This document shows, in pieces, positions 41,652 to 50,838 of a DNA stretch of 64,000 nucleotides. The stretch covers positions 2,976,001 through 3,040,000 of the forward strand of contig NZ_JACHJU010000001.1 in assembly GCF_014203795.1 (NCBI RefSeq), written 5' to 3'. How positions within the stretch are numbered: position 1 is the first letter of the stretch; every line of letters starts with the position of its first letter. Both the position numbers and the translations under genes were made by a program. The notes beneath the pieces were generated by a model. That model was not told where the DNA came from, did no database searches, and was given only the letters and a program-made list of their open reading frames with translations. The DNA comes from Streptosporangium album (GTDB taxonomy: Bacteria > Actinomycetota > Actinomycetes > Streptosporangiales > Streptosporangiaceae).

Positions 41652-42587
41652 ATGCTCGATTTAAGGCGTTTGGTGTTGATCTGCGAGTTTGCTCGCCGGG
41701 GGAGCATCGCGGCGACCGCCCTCTCCCTCGGCTACAGTCCCTCGGCGGTCTCCCAGCAGCTGGCGGCACTGGAACGGGAGGCCGGAGCCGTGCTGCTCGA
41801 CCGGACCGCCCGCAGCGCCGAGCTGACCGACGCCGGTCGTCGTCTGGTCGAGCACGCCGAGCGGATCCTGTCCATGGTCGAGACCGCCGAGTCCGATCTC
41901 TCCGCCCAGGCGGCGACCCCCTCCGGCCGGGTCACCGTCACCGCCTTCCCGACCGCCGCGGTGGCCTTCGCGCCCGCGCTGGCCCGGACGCTGCGCCGCC
42001 ACACCGGGCTGACTCTGCGGATGGGGCAGGGGCGCTCCGGGCGGGGGATGCGCGAGGTCCAGTCGGGCGAGGTGGACATCGCCCTGGTGGACGACTGGTA
42101 CGGCCGGGTGCGCCCGTCCGACACGATGCGGGTCTTCCCGCTGTTGCACGACCCGCTGGTGCTCGTGGTGCCGCGCAAGCACCGGCTCGCCTCCCCGGAC
42201 GAGCCCGTGGACCTGCGGGAGCTCCGCGACGAGCCGTGGATGGCCACCCCGGACGGCGAGCCCTCCCGGCTGGCCGTGGACCGCCTGCTGGCCGACGTCG
42301 GCGGCGCCCAGCCGGTGCCGTGGGAGTTCGAGGGCCTGGGCACCATCCTCGGCCTGGTCGCCAAGGGCATCGGCATCGCGGCCGTCCCCGCCCTGGCCCT
42401 GGCCTCCGGGGTCCGCGGCATCGTCGTCCGCGAGTTTCCCGGTGTCCCGGTCGGCCGCGACGTTCACGCGGTCGCCCGTGCCTCCAGCGTCCACCGCCCC
42501 GCCGTGTCCGTCACCCTGCGCGCCGTGCACGTCGCCGCCCGCCTCCTCGCCGCCGACCTGGCGGCGATCCAGCTCGCCGCCCGGTGA
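41652..42587 (+). CDS. LysR-family regulator
   Basis: 311 residues, ATG after AAGGAAG. HTH: RRGSIAATALSLGYSPSAVS, QQLAALEREAGAVLLDR, then the periplasmic-binding-type effector domain (VTVTAFPTAAVAFAPALA... GLVAKGIGIAAVPALAL). Likely controls the divergent aminotransferase. Confidence 0.9.
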   Translation: MLDLRRLVLICEFARRGSIAATALSLGYSPSAVSQQLAALEREAGAVLLDRTARSAELTDAGRRLVEHAERILSMVETAESDLSAQAATPSGRVTVTAFPTAAVAFAPALARTLRRHTGLTLRMGQGRSGRGMREVQSGEVDIALVDDWYGRVRPSDTMRVFPLLHDPLVLVVPRKHRLASPDEPVDLRELRDEPWMATPDGEPSRLAVDRLLADVGGAQPVPWEFEGLGTILGLVAKGIGIAAVPALALASGVRGIVVREFPGVPVGRDVHAVARASSVHRPAVSVTLRAVHVAARLLAADLAAIQLAAR

Positions 42588-42680
42588 CGTGCACGACCCG
42601 TCAGGCATCCGTACTCGCCGGTCGGCGATGTCCGCGGCCGCCTGGCACCCGCCGGGTCCGCCGCCCGGTAACGTCGGGGC

Positions 42681-43349
42681 GTGCCTCCCTCCTACGCGCT
42701 TGAGCGACTGCTGTCGGCCGGCGGGACGAAACTGGTGGCCGGTGTCGACGAGGTCGGCCGGGGCGCCTGGGCCGGGCCGGTGGCGGTCTGCGCGGTCGTC
42801 ACGGACCTGTCGGAGCCGCCCGCCGGGCTGACCGACTCCAAGATGCTCAGCCCCGCCCGCCGTACCGGCATGGTGGCCCAGATCACCGGCTGGGCGGCCG
42901 GGATCGGATACGGCGAGGCGTCGCACGAGGAGATCGACGCGCTCGGCATGACCGAGGCCCTGCGCCGGGCGGCCCGCCGGGCACTCGCGGAGCTCCCGGC
43001 GGAGCCCGACGCGGTCATCCTCGACGGCAAGCACGACTACCTGGGCGCCCCGTGGCCGGTCCGGTGCGAGATCAAGGGCGATCTGTCCTGTGTCTCCGTG
43101 GCCGCCGCCTCAGTGATCGCCAAGGTCCGCCGGGACGCCTACATGGCCTCCCTCGGCTTCGAGGAGTACGGCTTCGCCGACAACGCGGGCTACCCCTCCC
43201 CGGTCCACCAGGCGGCACTGGCTTCCCTCGGACCGACCGAGCACCACCGCCTGTCCTGGTCCTACCTGGACGACCTGCCCCGCTGGCGCCACCTCAAGAG
43301 ACACCGCAACCCGCTCGCGGGCGAAGGCCAGCTCGGACTGTTCGGGTGA
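42681..43349 (+). CDS. rnhB: Ribonuclease HII
   Basis: 222 residues from GTG 42681. [20 protein letters not shown] carries the Asp-Glu-(G-R-G) catalytic motif, [11 protein letters not shown] the Ser-Lys, VILDGKHDY the second Asp, and [17 protein letters not shown] the last conserved block. Removes ribonucleotides from DNA. Confidence 0.95.
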   Translation: MPPSYALERLLSAGGTKLVAGVDEVGRGAWAGPVAVCAVVTDLSEPPAGLTDSKMLSPARRTGMVAQITGWAAGIGYGEASHEEIDALGMTEALRRAARRALAELPAEPDAVILDGKHDYLGAPWPVRCEIKGDLSCVSVAAASVIAKVRRDAYMASLGFEEYGFADNAGYPSPVHQAALASLGPTEHHRLSWSYLDDLPRWRHLKRHRNPLAGEGQLGLFG

Positions 43350-43442
43350 GGGCCGTCGCCCGGAGCCCGTCTCTCCGCGGGATCCGGACGGAACGGCGAT
43401 CCGGCCTAGCCGTCTCACGCGTGCCGTTCCAAAGTACTCACT

Positions 43443-44429
43443 ATGCGTATCGGCGTCTTTCTGGTTGCGGCGAAGTTCCCGGAACGGAGCGCGGGGGAGG
43501 TGCTGCGGGACACGGTGGAGGCGGTCGTGGCCGCCGAGGAGGCGGGGTTCGACGACGTCTGGATCGCCGAGCACCACTTCATGTCGTACGGCGTGTGCCC
43601 GTCGGCGGCCACGTTGGCCGGGGTGGCGCTGGGCCGTACCTCCAGGATCGGGGTGGGCACCGCGGTGAGCGTGCTGTCCACCCGGCATCCGGTCGACCTG
43701 GCGGAGCAGGCGGCGGTCCTCGACCAGGTCTCCGGGGGGCGGTTCACGCTCGGGGTGGGCAGGGGCGGGCCGTGGGTGGACCTGGAGGTGTTCGGGACGG
43801 GGCTGGCGAGGTTCGAGCGCGGCTTCCCTGAGTCACTCGATCTGCTGTGCGCCGCGCTCGCCGGGGACACGGTCGCAGCCGACGGGGAGTTCTTCCGGTT
43901 CAGGGAGGTGCCGATGGTCCCGGCCACCAGGCTCCGCCCGGTCGTGGCGTGCACCTCACCGCAGACCGTCGCCCTCGCCGCCGAGCGGGGGCTGCCGATG
44001 CTGCTGGGCATGCACATCGGGGACGAGGAGAAGGCCGCCATGCTGCGGGACTACCGGAGGGCGGCGGCCGGGGAGGAGCCCGGCGGGCATGTGGCGGCGG
44101 TCGTGGGGCACGTGGCCGACTCGACGGCTCAGGCCGTGCGGGAGCTCCGGGAGACCCTGCCGAGGTGGCTGGCGCCGGGGCTCGCGGGCTATGTGCCGGT
44201 GGACGGCCGGGCACGACCACGGCGCGATATTTCCGAATATGTGGACTTTCTCTGTGCCACGCACCCGGTCGGCTCACCCGGCCACTGCGTCGAGAGGATC
44301 AGACGGACCGTCGAGGTCACCGGCCTGAGGCACCTGATCCTCATGGTCGAGGGTGCGGGCGACCAGGCCCGCACCCTCGGCAACATCAGGCGGTTCGGGG
44401 CGGAGGTGCTGCCCCGGGTCCGCGGTTAG
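43443..44429 (+). CDS. Luciferase-like (LLM) monooxygenase/oxidoreductase
   Basis: 328 residues. GVFLVAAKFPERSAGEVLRD, FDDVWIAEHHFMSYG (bacterial luciferase-type EHHF), STRHPVDLAEQAAVLDQVSGGRFTLGVGRG in two blocks. Flavin- or F420-dependent. The stop overlaps that of the convergent SCO5389-family gene by two bases (TTAG). Substrate unknown. Confidence 0.85.
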   Translation: MRIGVFLVAAKFPERSAGEVLRDTVEAVVAAEEAGFDDVWIAEHHFMSYGVCPSAATLAGVALGRTSRIGVGTAVSVLSTRHPVDLAEQAAVLDQVSGGRFTLGVGRGGPWVDLEVFGTGLARFERGFPESLDLLCAALAGDTVAADGEFFRFREVPMVPATRLRPVVACTSPQTVALAAERGLPMLLGMHIGDEEKAAMLRDYRRAAAGEEPGGHVAAVVGHVADSTAQAVRELRETLPRWLAPGLAGYVPVDGRARPRRDISEYVDFLCATHPVGSPGHCVERIRRTVEVTGLRHLILMVEGAGDQARTLGNIRRFGAEVLPRVRG

Positions 44430-44812
44430 CAGTCGACGAGCTCGGGTGTCTGGTTGAGGATCTGGGACCGGGCGGTGACGAACTCGGCGTGAGCCTTGGT
44501 GGCGGAGGGGTCGAAGACCGCGACCCGGTGGCAGTTCTGGAAGGCGAGCCTCATTCCGAAGTGACGCTCCAGGGCGCCGCGCATGGAGTCGCTGGCGAGA
44601 CAGCGCAGGAGTTGGCCCCGGGCGGCCTCATCCGGCGGGGGGACGGTGTTGTCGGCGAACTCCGCGCCGGTGTCGTCGCGCTGCCGGACCAACTCGGTGA
44701 TCACCGACCAGGCGTACGGCAGGGAGTCGCGGACGCAGGCGACGAATGCCGCGTCGTCCACCTCGCCGGCTTTCGCCTGGTCGAGCAGATCCTTCGAAAC
44801 GGTCAGCGACAT
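44426..44812 (-). CDS. SCO5389-family protein
   Basis: 128 residues, GAGGAGAAC upstream. MSLTVSKDLLDQAKAGEVDDAAFVACV, SLPYAWSVI, EFADNTVPPPDEAARGQLLR and HFGMRLAFQNCHRVAVF match, from memory, the conserved actinobacterial family named after SCO5389. It follows the CooC-like ATPase gene by 63 bp on the same strand, as in Streptomyces (SCO5388-SCO5389). Function unknown. Confidence 0.85.
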   Translation of the reverse strand: MSLTVSKDLLDQAKAGEVDDAAFVACVRDSLPYAWSVITELVRQRDDTGAEFADNTVPPPDEAARGQLLRCLASDSMRGALERHFGMRLAFQNCHRVAVFDPSATKAHAEFVTARSQILNQTPELVDC

Positions 44813-44875
44813 GCTGCGTTCTCCTCTCAGAAGGGGATCATTGAGAAACTAGGTCGGATGCGGTGGCCGCTTCAT

Positions 44876-45838
44876 CTAGCCGGGGAGCGACACTCGGGTG
44901 GGCCCGAAGACGAACTCGGGGTCGATCTGGGCGGAGAGATCCTCGCCGGTGGCCCTGTTCGCCCAGGCCCCGGCGTTCTTGAGGTGGAACTGCACGGCCT
45001 GTCGGCCGAACCGCGGCCAGTCCTTCTCCTGGGCGTCCAGGTGCTTCAGGAGCACGCCCAGAGCCGCGGCGTTGTCCGGCTCCAGCTCCTCCAGGCCGGA
45101 CCGGCGCCCCTGCTCCATCGCCCGGATCGCCGCCGAGTGCCGCAGGCACACCAGCAGGTCGTCGCCGACGTGCTCGCGCAGGAACTCCACATCCTCCGGA
45201 CCGTGCACCTTGTTGCCGACGACCGCCACCGGCACGTCGTAGTCGGCGGCGTAGTCGCGATATTGCCGGTAGACCCCGACCCCCTGCCGGGTCGGCTCGG
45301 CCACCAGGAAGGTCAGGTCGAACCGGGTGAACAGCCCCGAGGCGAAGGAGTCGGCTCCGGCGGTCATGTCGACCACCACGTACTCCCCCGCATGGTCGAC
45401 CAGATGATTGAGGTAGAGCTCCACCGCGCCGACCTTGGAGTGGTAACAGGCCACCCCCAGGTCGTCCTCGCTGAAGGGGCCGGTGACCATCAGCTTCGGC
45501 CCGTCCGGTGTGGCCGCGGCGAACCCGGCGTGGATGGCGTCGGGCTCCTCCAGACGCAGCAGGCGAGAGCCGCGGCCCGGCGGGGTGGTCTTGACCATCG
45601 CCGCAGCCGAGGAGATGCGCGGGTTGTCGCCCCGCAGATATTCCTTGATCTCGGTCAGGTGCGCGCCCATCGGCCGGGGCAGCGCGTCCTCCTCCACTCC
45701 CAGGGCCATGCCCAGGTGCTGGTTGATGTCGGCGTCGATCGCGACGACCGGCCCGCCCTGCCGGGCGGTGTATCTCGCGAACAGTGCCGACAGGGTCGTC
45801 TTGCCGCTGCCGCCCTTACCGACGAATGCCACCCTCAC
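44876..45838 (-). CDS. CooC/MinD-like P-loop ATPase
   Basis: 320 residues. Deviant Walker A at the very N-terminus, VAFVGKGGSGKTTLSALFA, with the signature Lys before G-K-T; switch DADINQHLGMAL; Walker B VVVDMTAGADSFASGL. Resembles CooC-type ATPases that insert metals or mature metalloenzymes, and matches the SCO5388 position. Upstream sequence contains Zur/Fur-like motifs, which would fit a metal-related role (inference). Confidence 0.83.
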   Translation of the reverse strand: MRVAFVGKGGSGKTTLSALFARYTARQGGPVVAIDADINQHLGMALGVEEDALPRPMGAHLTEIKEYLRGDNPRISSAAAMVKTTPPGRGSRLLRLEEPDAIHAGFAAATPDGPKLMVTGPFSEDDLGVACYHSKVGAVELYLNHLVDHAGEYVVVDMTAGADSFASGLFTRFDLTFLVAEPTRQGVGVYRQYRDYAADYDVPVAVVGNKVHGPEDVEFLREHVGDDLLVCLRHSAAIRAMEQGRRSGLEELEPDNAAALGVLLKHLDAQEKDWPRFGRQAVQFHLKNAGAWANRATGEDLSAQIDPEFVFGPTRVSLPG

Positions 45839-45857
45839 GACGACGATCCAATCTGAT

Positions 45858-45892
45858 TATGAAAACCATTGCAACATCTGAGAGTCATTATC
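45858..45892. promoter_or_regulatory. Zur/Fur-like box upstream of CooC-like gene
   Basis: TGAAAACCATTGCAA (from about 45860) resembles the actinobacterial Zur box TGAAAATCATTTTCA at 11 of 15 positions. AGTCATTATC (45883-45892) also occurs before the ArsR gene (55235-55244). Only suggestive. Confidence 0.35.
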
Positions 45893-46185
45893 TTGCCACG
45901 ATCCGTGACTCCGTGTGACGGGTATGCCGGGGAAGGGCGGGGAGGCAGACGATGGCATGGCTGATATTGGTGGTATCGGGGGCGATGGAGACGGTTTGGG
46001 CCGTCGGGATGATCCGGCTCGGCGAGTCCTCGTCATCGGCCCGGATCGCGTGCCGGCGATTGATGGCTCCATGTCTGGATCATGATGACGTCATGCCGGA
46101 CAGGTGATCATGTCTCTGGTCGGTGACGTCGCAGGCCAGCAGGGTGGAGAGGCAACCGAGCGCGTGACAGAGGGAGCCTTCCACC

Positions 46186-47199
46186 GTGGCCGTCCAGACC
46201 AGCCTTCCCGCCAGCCGTACCCATGGAGAGAACAAGCCGCCGGTGGATACCTTCCACCTGGGCGCGATCGTGCGCGCGCACCGGCCGCTGGCGTTCTGCG
46301 CGGCCGCCATGGTCGTGCTCGCCGTGCTCAGCGGGGTGGGGCTGGTGGTCGACCAACGGCTCGTGCAAGGGGAGCCTGTCTGGCTCAAGCCGTTCAAGTT
46401 CGCGATGTCCTTCGCGCTGTACGCGATCACCCTGGCCTGGATGGTGAGCAGGGTCCAGCGATGGAGACGCACGCTCTGGTGGCTGGGGACGGTGACCGTC
46501 GCAGGGTTCGTGCTTCCCGAGATATCCGCCATCACCTTCCAGGCCGTACGCGGGGTGCGCAGTCACTTCAACTTCTCCACCCAACTGGACTCGACCATCT
46601 TCGCCGTCATGGGCGGCGCGGCCTACCTGGGCTGGCTGATGACGTTCGCGCTCGGGGTGTTCCTGGTCCTCCAGCGCAGGGTCGACCGGTCCATGGCCTG
46701 GGCCGTCCCGCTGGGGATCGCGGTGTCGCTCGCCGGCATGTCCATCGGCTACCTGATGACCGCCCCCACCCCCGATCAGGCGCAGGCCATGCACACCGCG
46801 ATCAAGCTCGCCACCATCGGAGCGCACAGTGTCGGCGGGATCGACGGCGGCGCGGGCATGCCGGTCACCGGGTGGGCCACCGAGACGGGCGATCTGCGCG
46901 TCGCGCACTTCTTCGGGCTGCACGCGCTCCAGGCGCTGCCTCTGTTCGCCGTCGTCCTGCAGTCGCTCGCCCGGCGCTTCGAGACCCTGCGCGACGTCAC
47001 CACGCGGGCCGGCCTGGTGATCGTGGCCGCGCTCGGCTACGCCGGGCTGACCGGGCTGCTGCTGTGGCAGGCTCAGCGCGGCCAGTCGCCGGCGCACCCG
47101 GACGCGCTGACGCTCACCGTCGGCGCCGCTCTAGCGGCCGCCGTGGCGATTCTCGCGGCCGGCGTGGTGGTCGCGACCTCGCGAGCGATCCGTCGCTGA
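46186..47199 (+). CDS. Polytopic membrane protein, unknown
   Basis: 337 residues from GTG 46186 with GAGGGAG upstream. About eight TM segments, the first after an amphipathic 30-residue N-terminus (LAFCAAAMVVLAVLSGVGLVV), and a conserved-looking external loop TFQAVRGVRSHFNFSTQLD and HSVGGIDGGAGMPVTGWA...HFFGLHALQALPLF. The paired His residues in TM-adjacent positions could bind heme or metal (inference). No family named with confidence. The 100 bp upstream contain TGATGACGTCA, a palindrome. Confidence 0.7.
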   Translation: MAVQTSLPASRTHGENKPPVDTFHLGAIVRAHRPLAFCAAAMVVLAVLSGVGLVVDQRLVQGEPVWLKPFKFAMSFALYAITLAWMVSRVQRWRRTLWWLGTVTVAGFVLPEISAITFQAVRGVRSHFNFSTQLDSTIFAVMGGAAYLGWLMTFALGVFLVLQRRVDRSMAWAVPLGIAVSLAGMSIGYLMTAPTPDQAQAMHTAIKLATIGAHSVGGIDGGAGMPVTGWATETGDLRVAHFFGLHALQALPLFAVVLQSLARRFETLRDVTTRAGLVIVAALGYAGLTGLLLWQAQRGQSPAHPDALTLTVGAALAAAVAILAAGVVVATSRAIRR

Positions 47200-47247
47200 C
47201 CGACGTGGACCGGTGTCGCGACCGTGAGCAGCGACTCGGTCACAGCA

Positions 47248-47670
47248 CTAGCCGTCCTGGGCGGGGCCGATCCGGGTGTCGGGGAGCGCGTCCTTGGTGA
47301 TGTGGGCGAGGGTGATCTCGGTGAGTAGCGTCTCCTCGTGCTCGCGCAGCAGGCTCCACACGTCGGCCAGGGGGCCCGCGACCCCCGGGTAGCCGCCGTG
47401 CCGGGAGTGCTCGGGACTGCCCTCGACCACCATGATCACGTCGGCCAGGGTGATCTCCTCGGCGGGCCGGGCCAGCCAGTATCCCCCGTCGGGGCCCCGC
47501 TGGCTGTGGATGAGCCCGGCCCGCCGCAACTGCAGCAGGATGTTGTCCAGGAACCTCCGGGGGATGTTCTGCGCCACCGCGATCTTCTCGGCGGGCACGG
47601 GGCCGGGCGGCGCGGCGGCCAGTTCGGTGGCGGCACGCAGCGCGTACTGGGTTCTGGCGGAGATCCGCAT
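47248..47670 (-). CDS. Rrf2-family regulator
   Basis: 140 residues from ATG 47670 (MRISARTQYALRAATELA), the family start. HTH block AVAQNIPRRFLDNILLQLRRAGLI, then SQRGPDGGYWLARPAEEITLADVI. It lacks the Cys triad of Fe-S members, so it is CymR-like, a class that controls sulfur genes. It follows the permease by 4 bp, last gene of the ABC operon, and may regulate it. Confidence 0.88.
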   Translation of the reverse strand: MRISARTQYALRAATELAAAPPGPVPAEKIAVAQNIPRRFLDNILLQLRRAGLIHSQRGPDGGYWLARPAEEITLADVIMVVEGSPEHSRHGGYPGVAGPLADVWSLLREHEETLLTEITLAHITKDALPDTRIGPAQDG

Positions 47671-47674
47671 GTCG

Positions 47675-48550
47675 TCAGTTGCGCACCTGCGCAAGGCCCC
47701 AGCGCCGGCGCAGCGAGGTGTCCGCCGTCTCGAACAGCAGGTCCACCCCGATGCCGATGACGAGAATCACGATCATGGTGGAGAGCAGGCCGGCCGAGTC
47801 CGCGAGCTCCCGGTCGAAGAACAGCCGCTCGCCCAGTGAGGACTGGTGGGCGATGATGACCACCAGCTCACCCGCCATCAGCGAGCGCCAGGCGAAGGCC
47901 CACCCCTGCTTGAGTCCGGCGAGAAAAGACGGCAGGGACGCCGGCAGGATCACGTGGCGGTAGAGCTGGAGGCGGCGGAAGCCGAGCACATGCCCGGCGC
48001 GCAGCAGGATCGGCGGCGTGTAGTCCACCCCGGCGATCAGGCCGTTGGCGATGGACGGCGCGGCACCGAGGATGACCACGAAGGTGATCGCGCTCTCGGT
48101 CAGCCCGAACAGCAGGATGGCCAGCGGGAACCAGGCGATCGACGGCATGGTCTGCAGGCCCGTGATCAGCGAGCCGAAGGCCGCCCGCAGCACCCGGATC
48201 CGCGACACCACGGCACCGAGGACCAGCCCGATCAGCACCGAGACGGCGAAACCGGTGATCGCGCGGCGCATCGTCACGCCGATGGCCTCCCAGTACTCGC
48301 CGCTGGTCAGTCGTTCGGCGAGGACCGGCAGGACGTCGGCGGGCCCGGCGAAGACGTAGTCCGGCCAGAAGCCGGCCCAGACCACGCCCTGCCAGATCGC
48401 CAGCACCATGCCGATCGCCAGGGCCATCGGCCAGACGCGGCCCCAGATCCGGGGGACGATCCCGCTATGGGTAGTGCCGCCCAGCTCCAGCGCGTCGAGC
48501 CCGGCGAGCTGCCGGGCGTGGCTGTCGGTGGGCGCCTGGTCAACTGCCAT
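47675..48550 (-). CDS. ABC transporter permease (sulfonate/nitrate/taurine type)
   Basis: 291 residues from ATG 48550 with GAGGAGG upstream, overlapping the ATPase stop by 11 bases. Six TMs; EAA loop AGHVLGFRRLQLYRHVILPASLPSFLAGLKQG. SsuC/TauC class. Confidence 0.9.
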   Translation of the reverse strand: MAVDQAPTDSHARQLAGLDALELGGTTHSGIVPRIWGRVWPMALAIGMVLAIWQGVVWAGFWPDYVFAGPADVLPVLAERLTSGEYWEAIGVTMRRAITGFAVSVLIGLVLGAVVSRIRVLRAAFGSLITGLQTMPSIAWFPLAILLFGLTESAITFVVILGAAPSIANGLIAGVDYTPPILLRAGHVLGFRRLQLYRHVILPASLPSFLAGLKQGWAFAWRSLMAGELVVIIAHQSSLGERLFFDRELADSAGLLSTMIVILVIGIGVDLLFETADTSLRRRWGLAQVRN

Positions 48551-49331
48551 GGCGCATGACCTCCTCACGCAGGCGGGCGGTTATGGTGCCGGCGAGCTCG
48601 GCGACCTCCGCCGAGTCGGTACGGCGGGGCCGGTCGAGGGTGACCGTGAAGTCCTCCACCACCCGGCCGGGACGGCTGCTGAGCAGGACCACCCGGTCGC
48701 CCAGCCGTACGGCCTCGCGGACGTTGTGGGTGACGAACAGCACGCTGAGCCCGCGCTCGCGCCAGATCCGTTCCAGCTCGTCGTGGAGCAGGTCGCGGGT
48801 CATCGCGTCCAGCGCGCCGAACGGCTCGTCCATCAGCAGCACGTCGGCGTCCTGGGCGAGCGCACGGGCCAGGGAGACCCGCTGGCGCATGCCGCCGGAC
48901 AGCTCGTGCGGGCGCTTGTCGCCGAAACCGCCCAGGTGGACGATGTCCAGGAACTCCTTGGCCCGGGTCTGACGCTCGCGCTTGGCCACGCCCTGGACCC
49001 GCAGCGCCATCTCGACGTTGGCCGAGACGGTGAGCCAGGGGAACAGCGCGGGCTCCTGGAACATCATGGCTATCTTGCGACCCTCGGTGCCGATCCGGCC
49101 GGCCGTGGGGGTGTCGAGCCCGGCGACCAGGGAGAGCAGCGTGCTCTTGCCGCAGCCGGAGGCGCCGAGCAGGCAGACGAACTCACCCTGCCCGACGGAG
49201 AGGGAGACGCTGTCGAGGGCCAGGAGGCCGTTTCTGCCCTGGCCGTAGATCTTGGAGACGCCGTCCAGCCGGACCGCGGGCTCGCCACCCTCGGTCCGGC
49301 TGTCCGTCCGCTCCCGGAGCGGAGCTGTCAC
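48540..49331 (-). CDS. ABC transporter ATPase (SsuB type)
   Basis: 263 residues from GTG 49331 with AGGAGGG upstream. Walker A LLGASGCGKSTLLSLVAG, Q-loop MMFQEPALFPWL, signature LSGGMRQRVSLARAL, Walker B VLLMDEPFGALD, H-loop VTHNVREA. Energises import with the neighbouring permease. Confidence 0.94.
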   Translation of the reverse strand: MTAPLRERTDSRTEGGEPAVRLDGVSKIYGQGRNGLLALDSVSLSVGQGEFVCLLGASGCGKSTLLSLVAGLDTPTAGRIGTEGRKIAMMFQEPALFPWLTVSANVEMALRVQGVAKRERQTRAKEFLDIVHLGGFGDKRPHELSGGMRQRVSLARALAQDADVLLMDEPFGALDAMTRDLLHDELERIWRERGLSVLFVTHNVREAVRLGDRVVLLSSRPGRVVEDFTVTLDRPRRTDSAEVAELAGTITARLREEVMRHGS

Positions 49332-49361
49332 TTGCCCTCCTACTGAATACGGATCAGGCGG

Positions 49362-50429
49362 TTACTTGTCGGCGACCGCGCTCTCGCCCTTGGCCTTGAG
49401 GATCTCGTTGAGGGGGGCGAGGTCGTAGATGCCGTTCAGATCGACGGGCTGCAGCAGGCCGATCTTGATCGCGTGGTCCGCGCTGCCGACCAGCGAGGAG
49501 GCGATCGGGTCGTTGGTGAAGGTGATGTTCTTGAAGACGCTGTCCAGGACCTCCTGCTTGAGAGGCTTGCCGGTCAGCTTCTCCAGCGCGCTGTTGACGG
49601 TCTTGGCGGCGTCGGCGGGGTCGCTGTTGATCGCCGCGTTGGCCTCGACATGTCCTTCGAGGAGCTGCTTGACCGTCTCGGGGTGCTGGGCGGCGAACTC
49701 CTGGCGGACGATCAGGTGAGTGATCACGAACTGCTTGTTCGACCAGAGGTCGCGCTCGTCGACGAGGATCTTTCCCTTGCTCTCCTGGACCAGGCGGCTG
49801 GCGAACGGCTCGGGCACCCAGGCGCCGTCGATGTCGCCGGTGGCGAAGGTCTGCAGGGTCTGGGAGTTCTCCTGCGGGACGATGTTGACGTCGCCGCCCC
49901 CCTTGGTGTCGGTCTTCAGGCCCTTCTCCTGCAGCCAGTAGCGCAGGGCCACGTCCTGGGTGTTGCCGAGCTGAGGCGTGGCGATCTTCTTGCCCTTGAG
50001 GTCCTCGGGGCCGTTGATCCCGGGCTTGACGACCAGGTAGACGCCCCCGGAGGCCGAGCCTGCGATGATCTTGATCGCCTTGCCCTTGGACTTGGCCCAG
50101 GCGTTGATGGCCGGGTTGGGGCCGATGTAGGTGGCGTCGATCGCGCCGGAGAAGACCGCCTCGATCGCGGCGGGGCCGGCGTTGAAGGAGCTGGTCGTGA
50201 GCTTGGTGCTGCCGAGGTGCTTGGCGAAGAAGCCCTTCTCGATGCCGACCAGCGCCGTGGAGTGCGTGATGTTGGGGAAGTATCCGAGCCGGACCTCCGC
50301 GAGCTTGTCCCCGCCGCCGCCGGACGCCGCGCTCCCTGTCGTCTCCGTGCCCCCGCAGGCGGTCGCCAAGGTCGTGAGCGCCAGTGCGGCCAGTACGGCC
50401 ACCACCCCGCGAACCCTGCGAGCGTTCAT
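49362..50429 (-). CDS. ABC transporter substrate-binding lipoprotein (SsuA/TauA type)
   Basis: 355 residues from ATG 50429 (GGGGAGTGGTT before). Lipobox LATACGG near residue 25. The mature part begins VRLGYFPNITHSTALVGIEKG, typical of aliphatic-sulfonate/nitrate/taurine receptors; WVPEPFASRLV and QLGNTQDVALRYWL are family landmarks. First gene of the operon. Ligand not certain; sulfonate favoured by the Rrf2 partner. Confidence 0.9.
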   Translation of the reverse strand: MNARRVRGVVAVLAALALTTLATACGGTETTGSAASGGGGDKLAEVRLGYFPNITHSTALVGIEKGFFAKHLGSTKLTTSSFNAGPAAIEAVFSGAIDATYIGPNPAINAWAKSKGKAIKIIAGSASGGVYLVVKPGINGPEDLKGKKIATPQLGNTQDVALRYWLQEKGLKTDTKGGGDVNIVPQENSQTLQTFATGDIDGAWVPEPFASRLVQESKGKILVDERDLWSNKQFVITHLIVRQEFAAQHPETVKQLLEGHVEANAAINSDPADAAKTVNSALEKLTGKPLKQEVLDSVFKNITFTNDPIASSLVGSADHAIKIGLLQPVDLNGIYDLAPLNEILKAKGESAVADK

Positions 50430-50470
50430 AACCACTCCCCTATTCCTACTTAATGAGTCGGTTATGTGTA

Positions 50471-50500
50471 TATAAGAGCCTGCTATGCCTATCGGTCAAG
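50471..50500 (-). promoter_or_regulatory. Promoter of the ABC transporter operon
   Basis: Minus strand: -35 TTGACC (complement of 50495-50500), about 18-19 bp, then TTATATA (complement of about 50470-50476), an AT-rich -10 in a GC-rich region. Downstream leader CGACTCATTAAGTAGGA may hold the regulator site. Confidence 0.5.
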
Positions 50501-50838
50501 TAGGAATTCTGGGGAAGGGCTCATCGTTACCGCCCCGTGCCCTTGCCCCGGTGCCCGTCCGGCGGCGTCGTCCCGGCGGGGACCGTGCCGAGCCTGCCCC
50601 GCGGTTTCGCCGGGCGTCAACCGGTCACGCCGGTGGTGGAGACGCTACGCGCGCTGCTTCTCGGTCAACCCATGGGCAACGCCGGCTGGCCCGCCCCACC
50701 TGGCTCGCCGCCGGCGTGGCGATCGGCATCCCGATCGCAGCGGTGCCGCTCCGGCGCCGGACCGCGGGATGGCGTCACCGAGCGGCCACGCAGCGGCCGT
50801 GCCCCGAAGAGGGCGTTGCCGGCCATGCTTTTCCGGTG
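50501..50838. other. Gene-free stretch, possible decayed membrane protein end
   Basis: No RBS-start pair is convincing. One plus frame near 50690-50770 reads WLAAGVAIGIPIAAVPLRRR, like the end of a TM segment with a basic tail, perhaps a relic. It separates the ABC promoter from the stop of the LCP gene. Confidence 0.35.
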
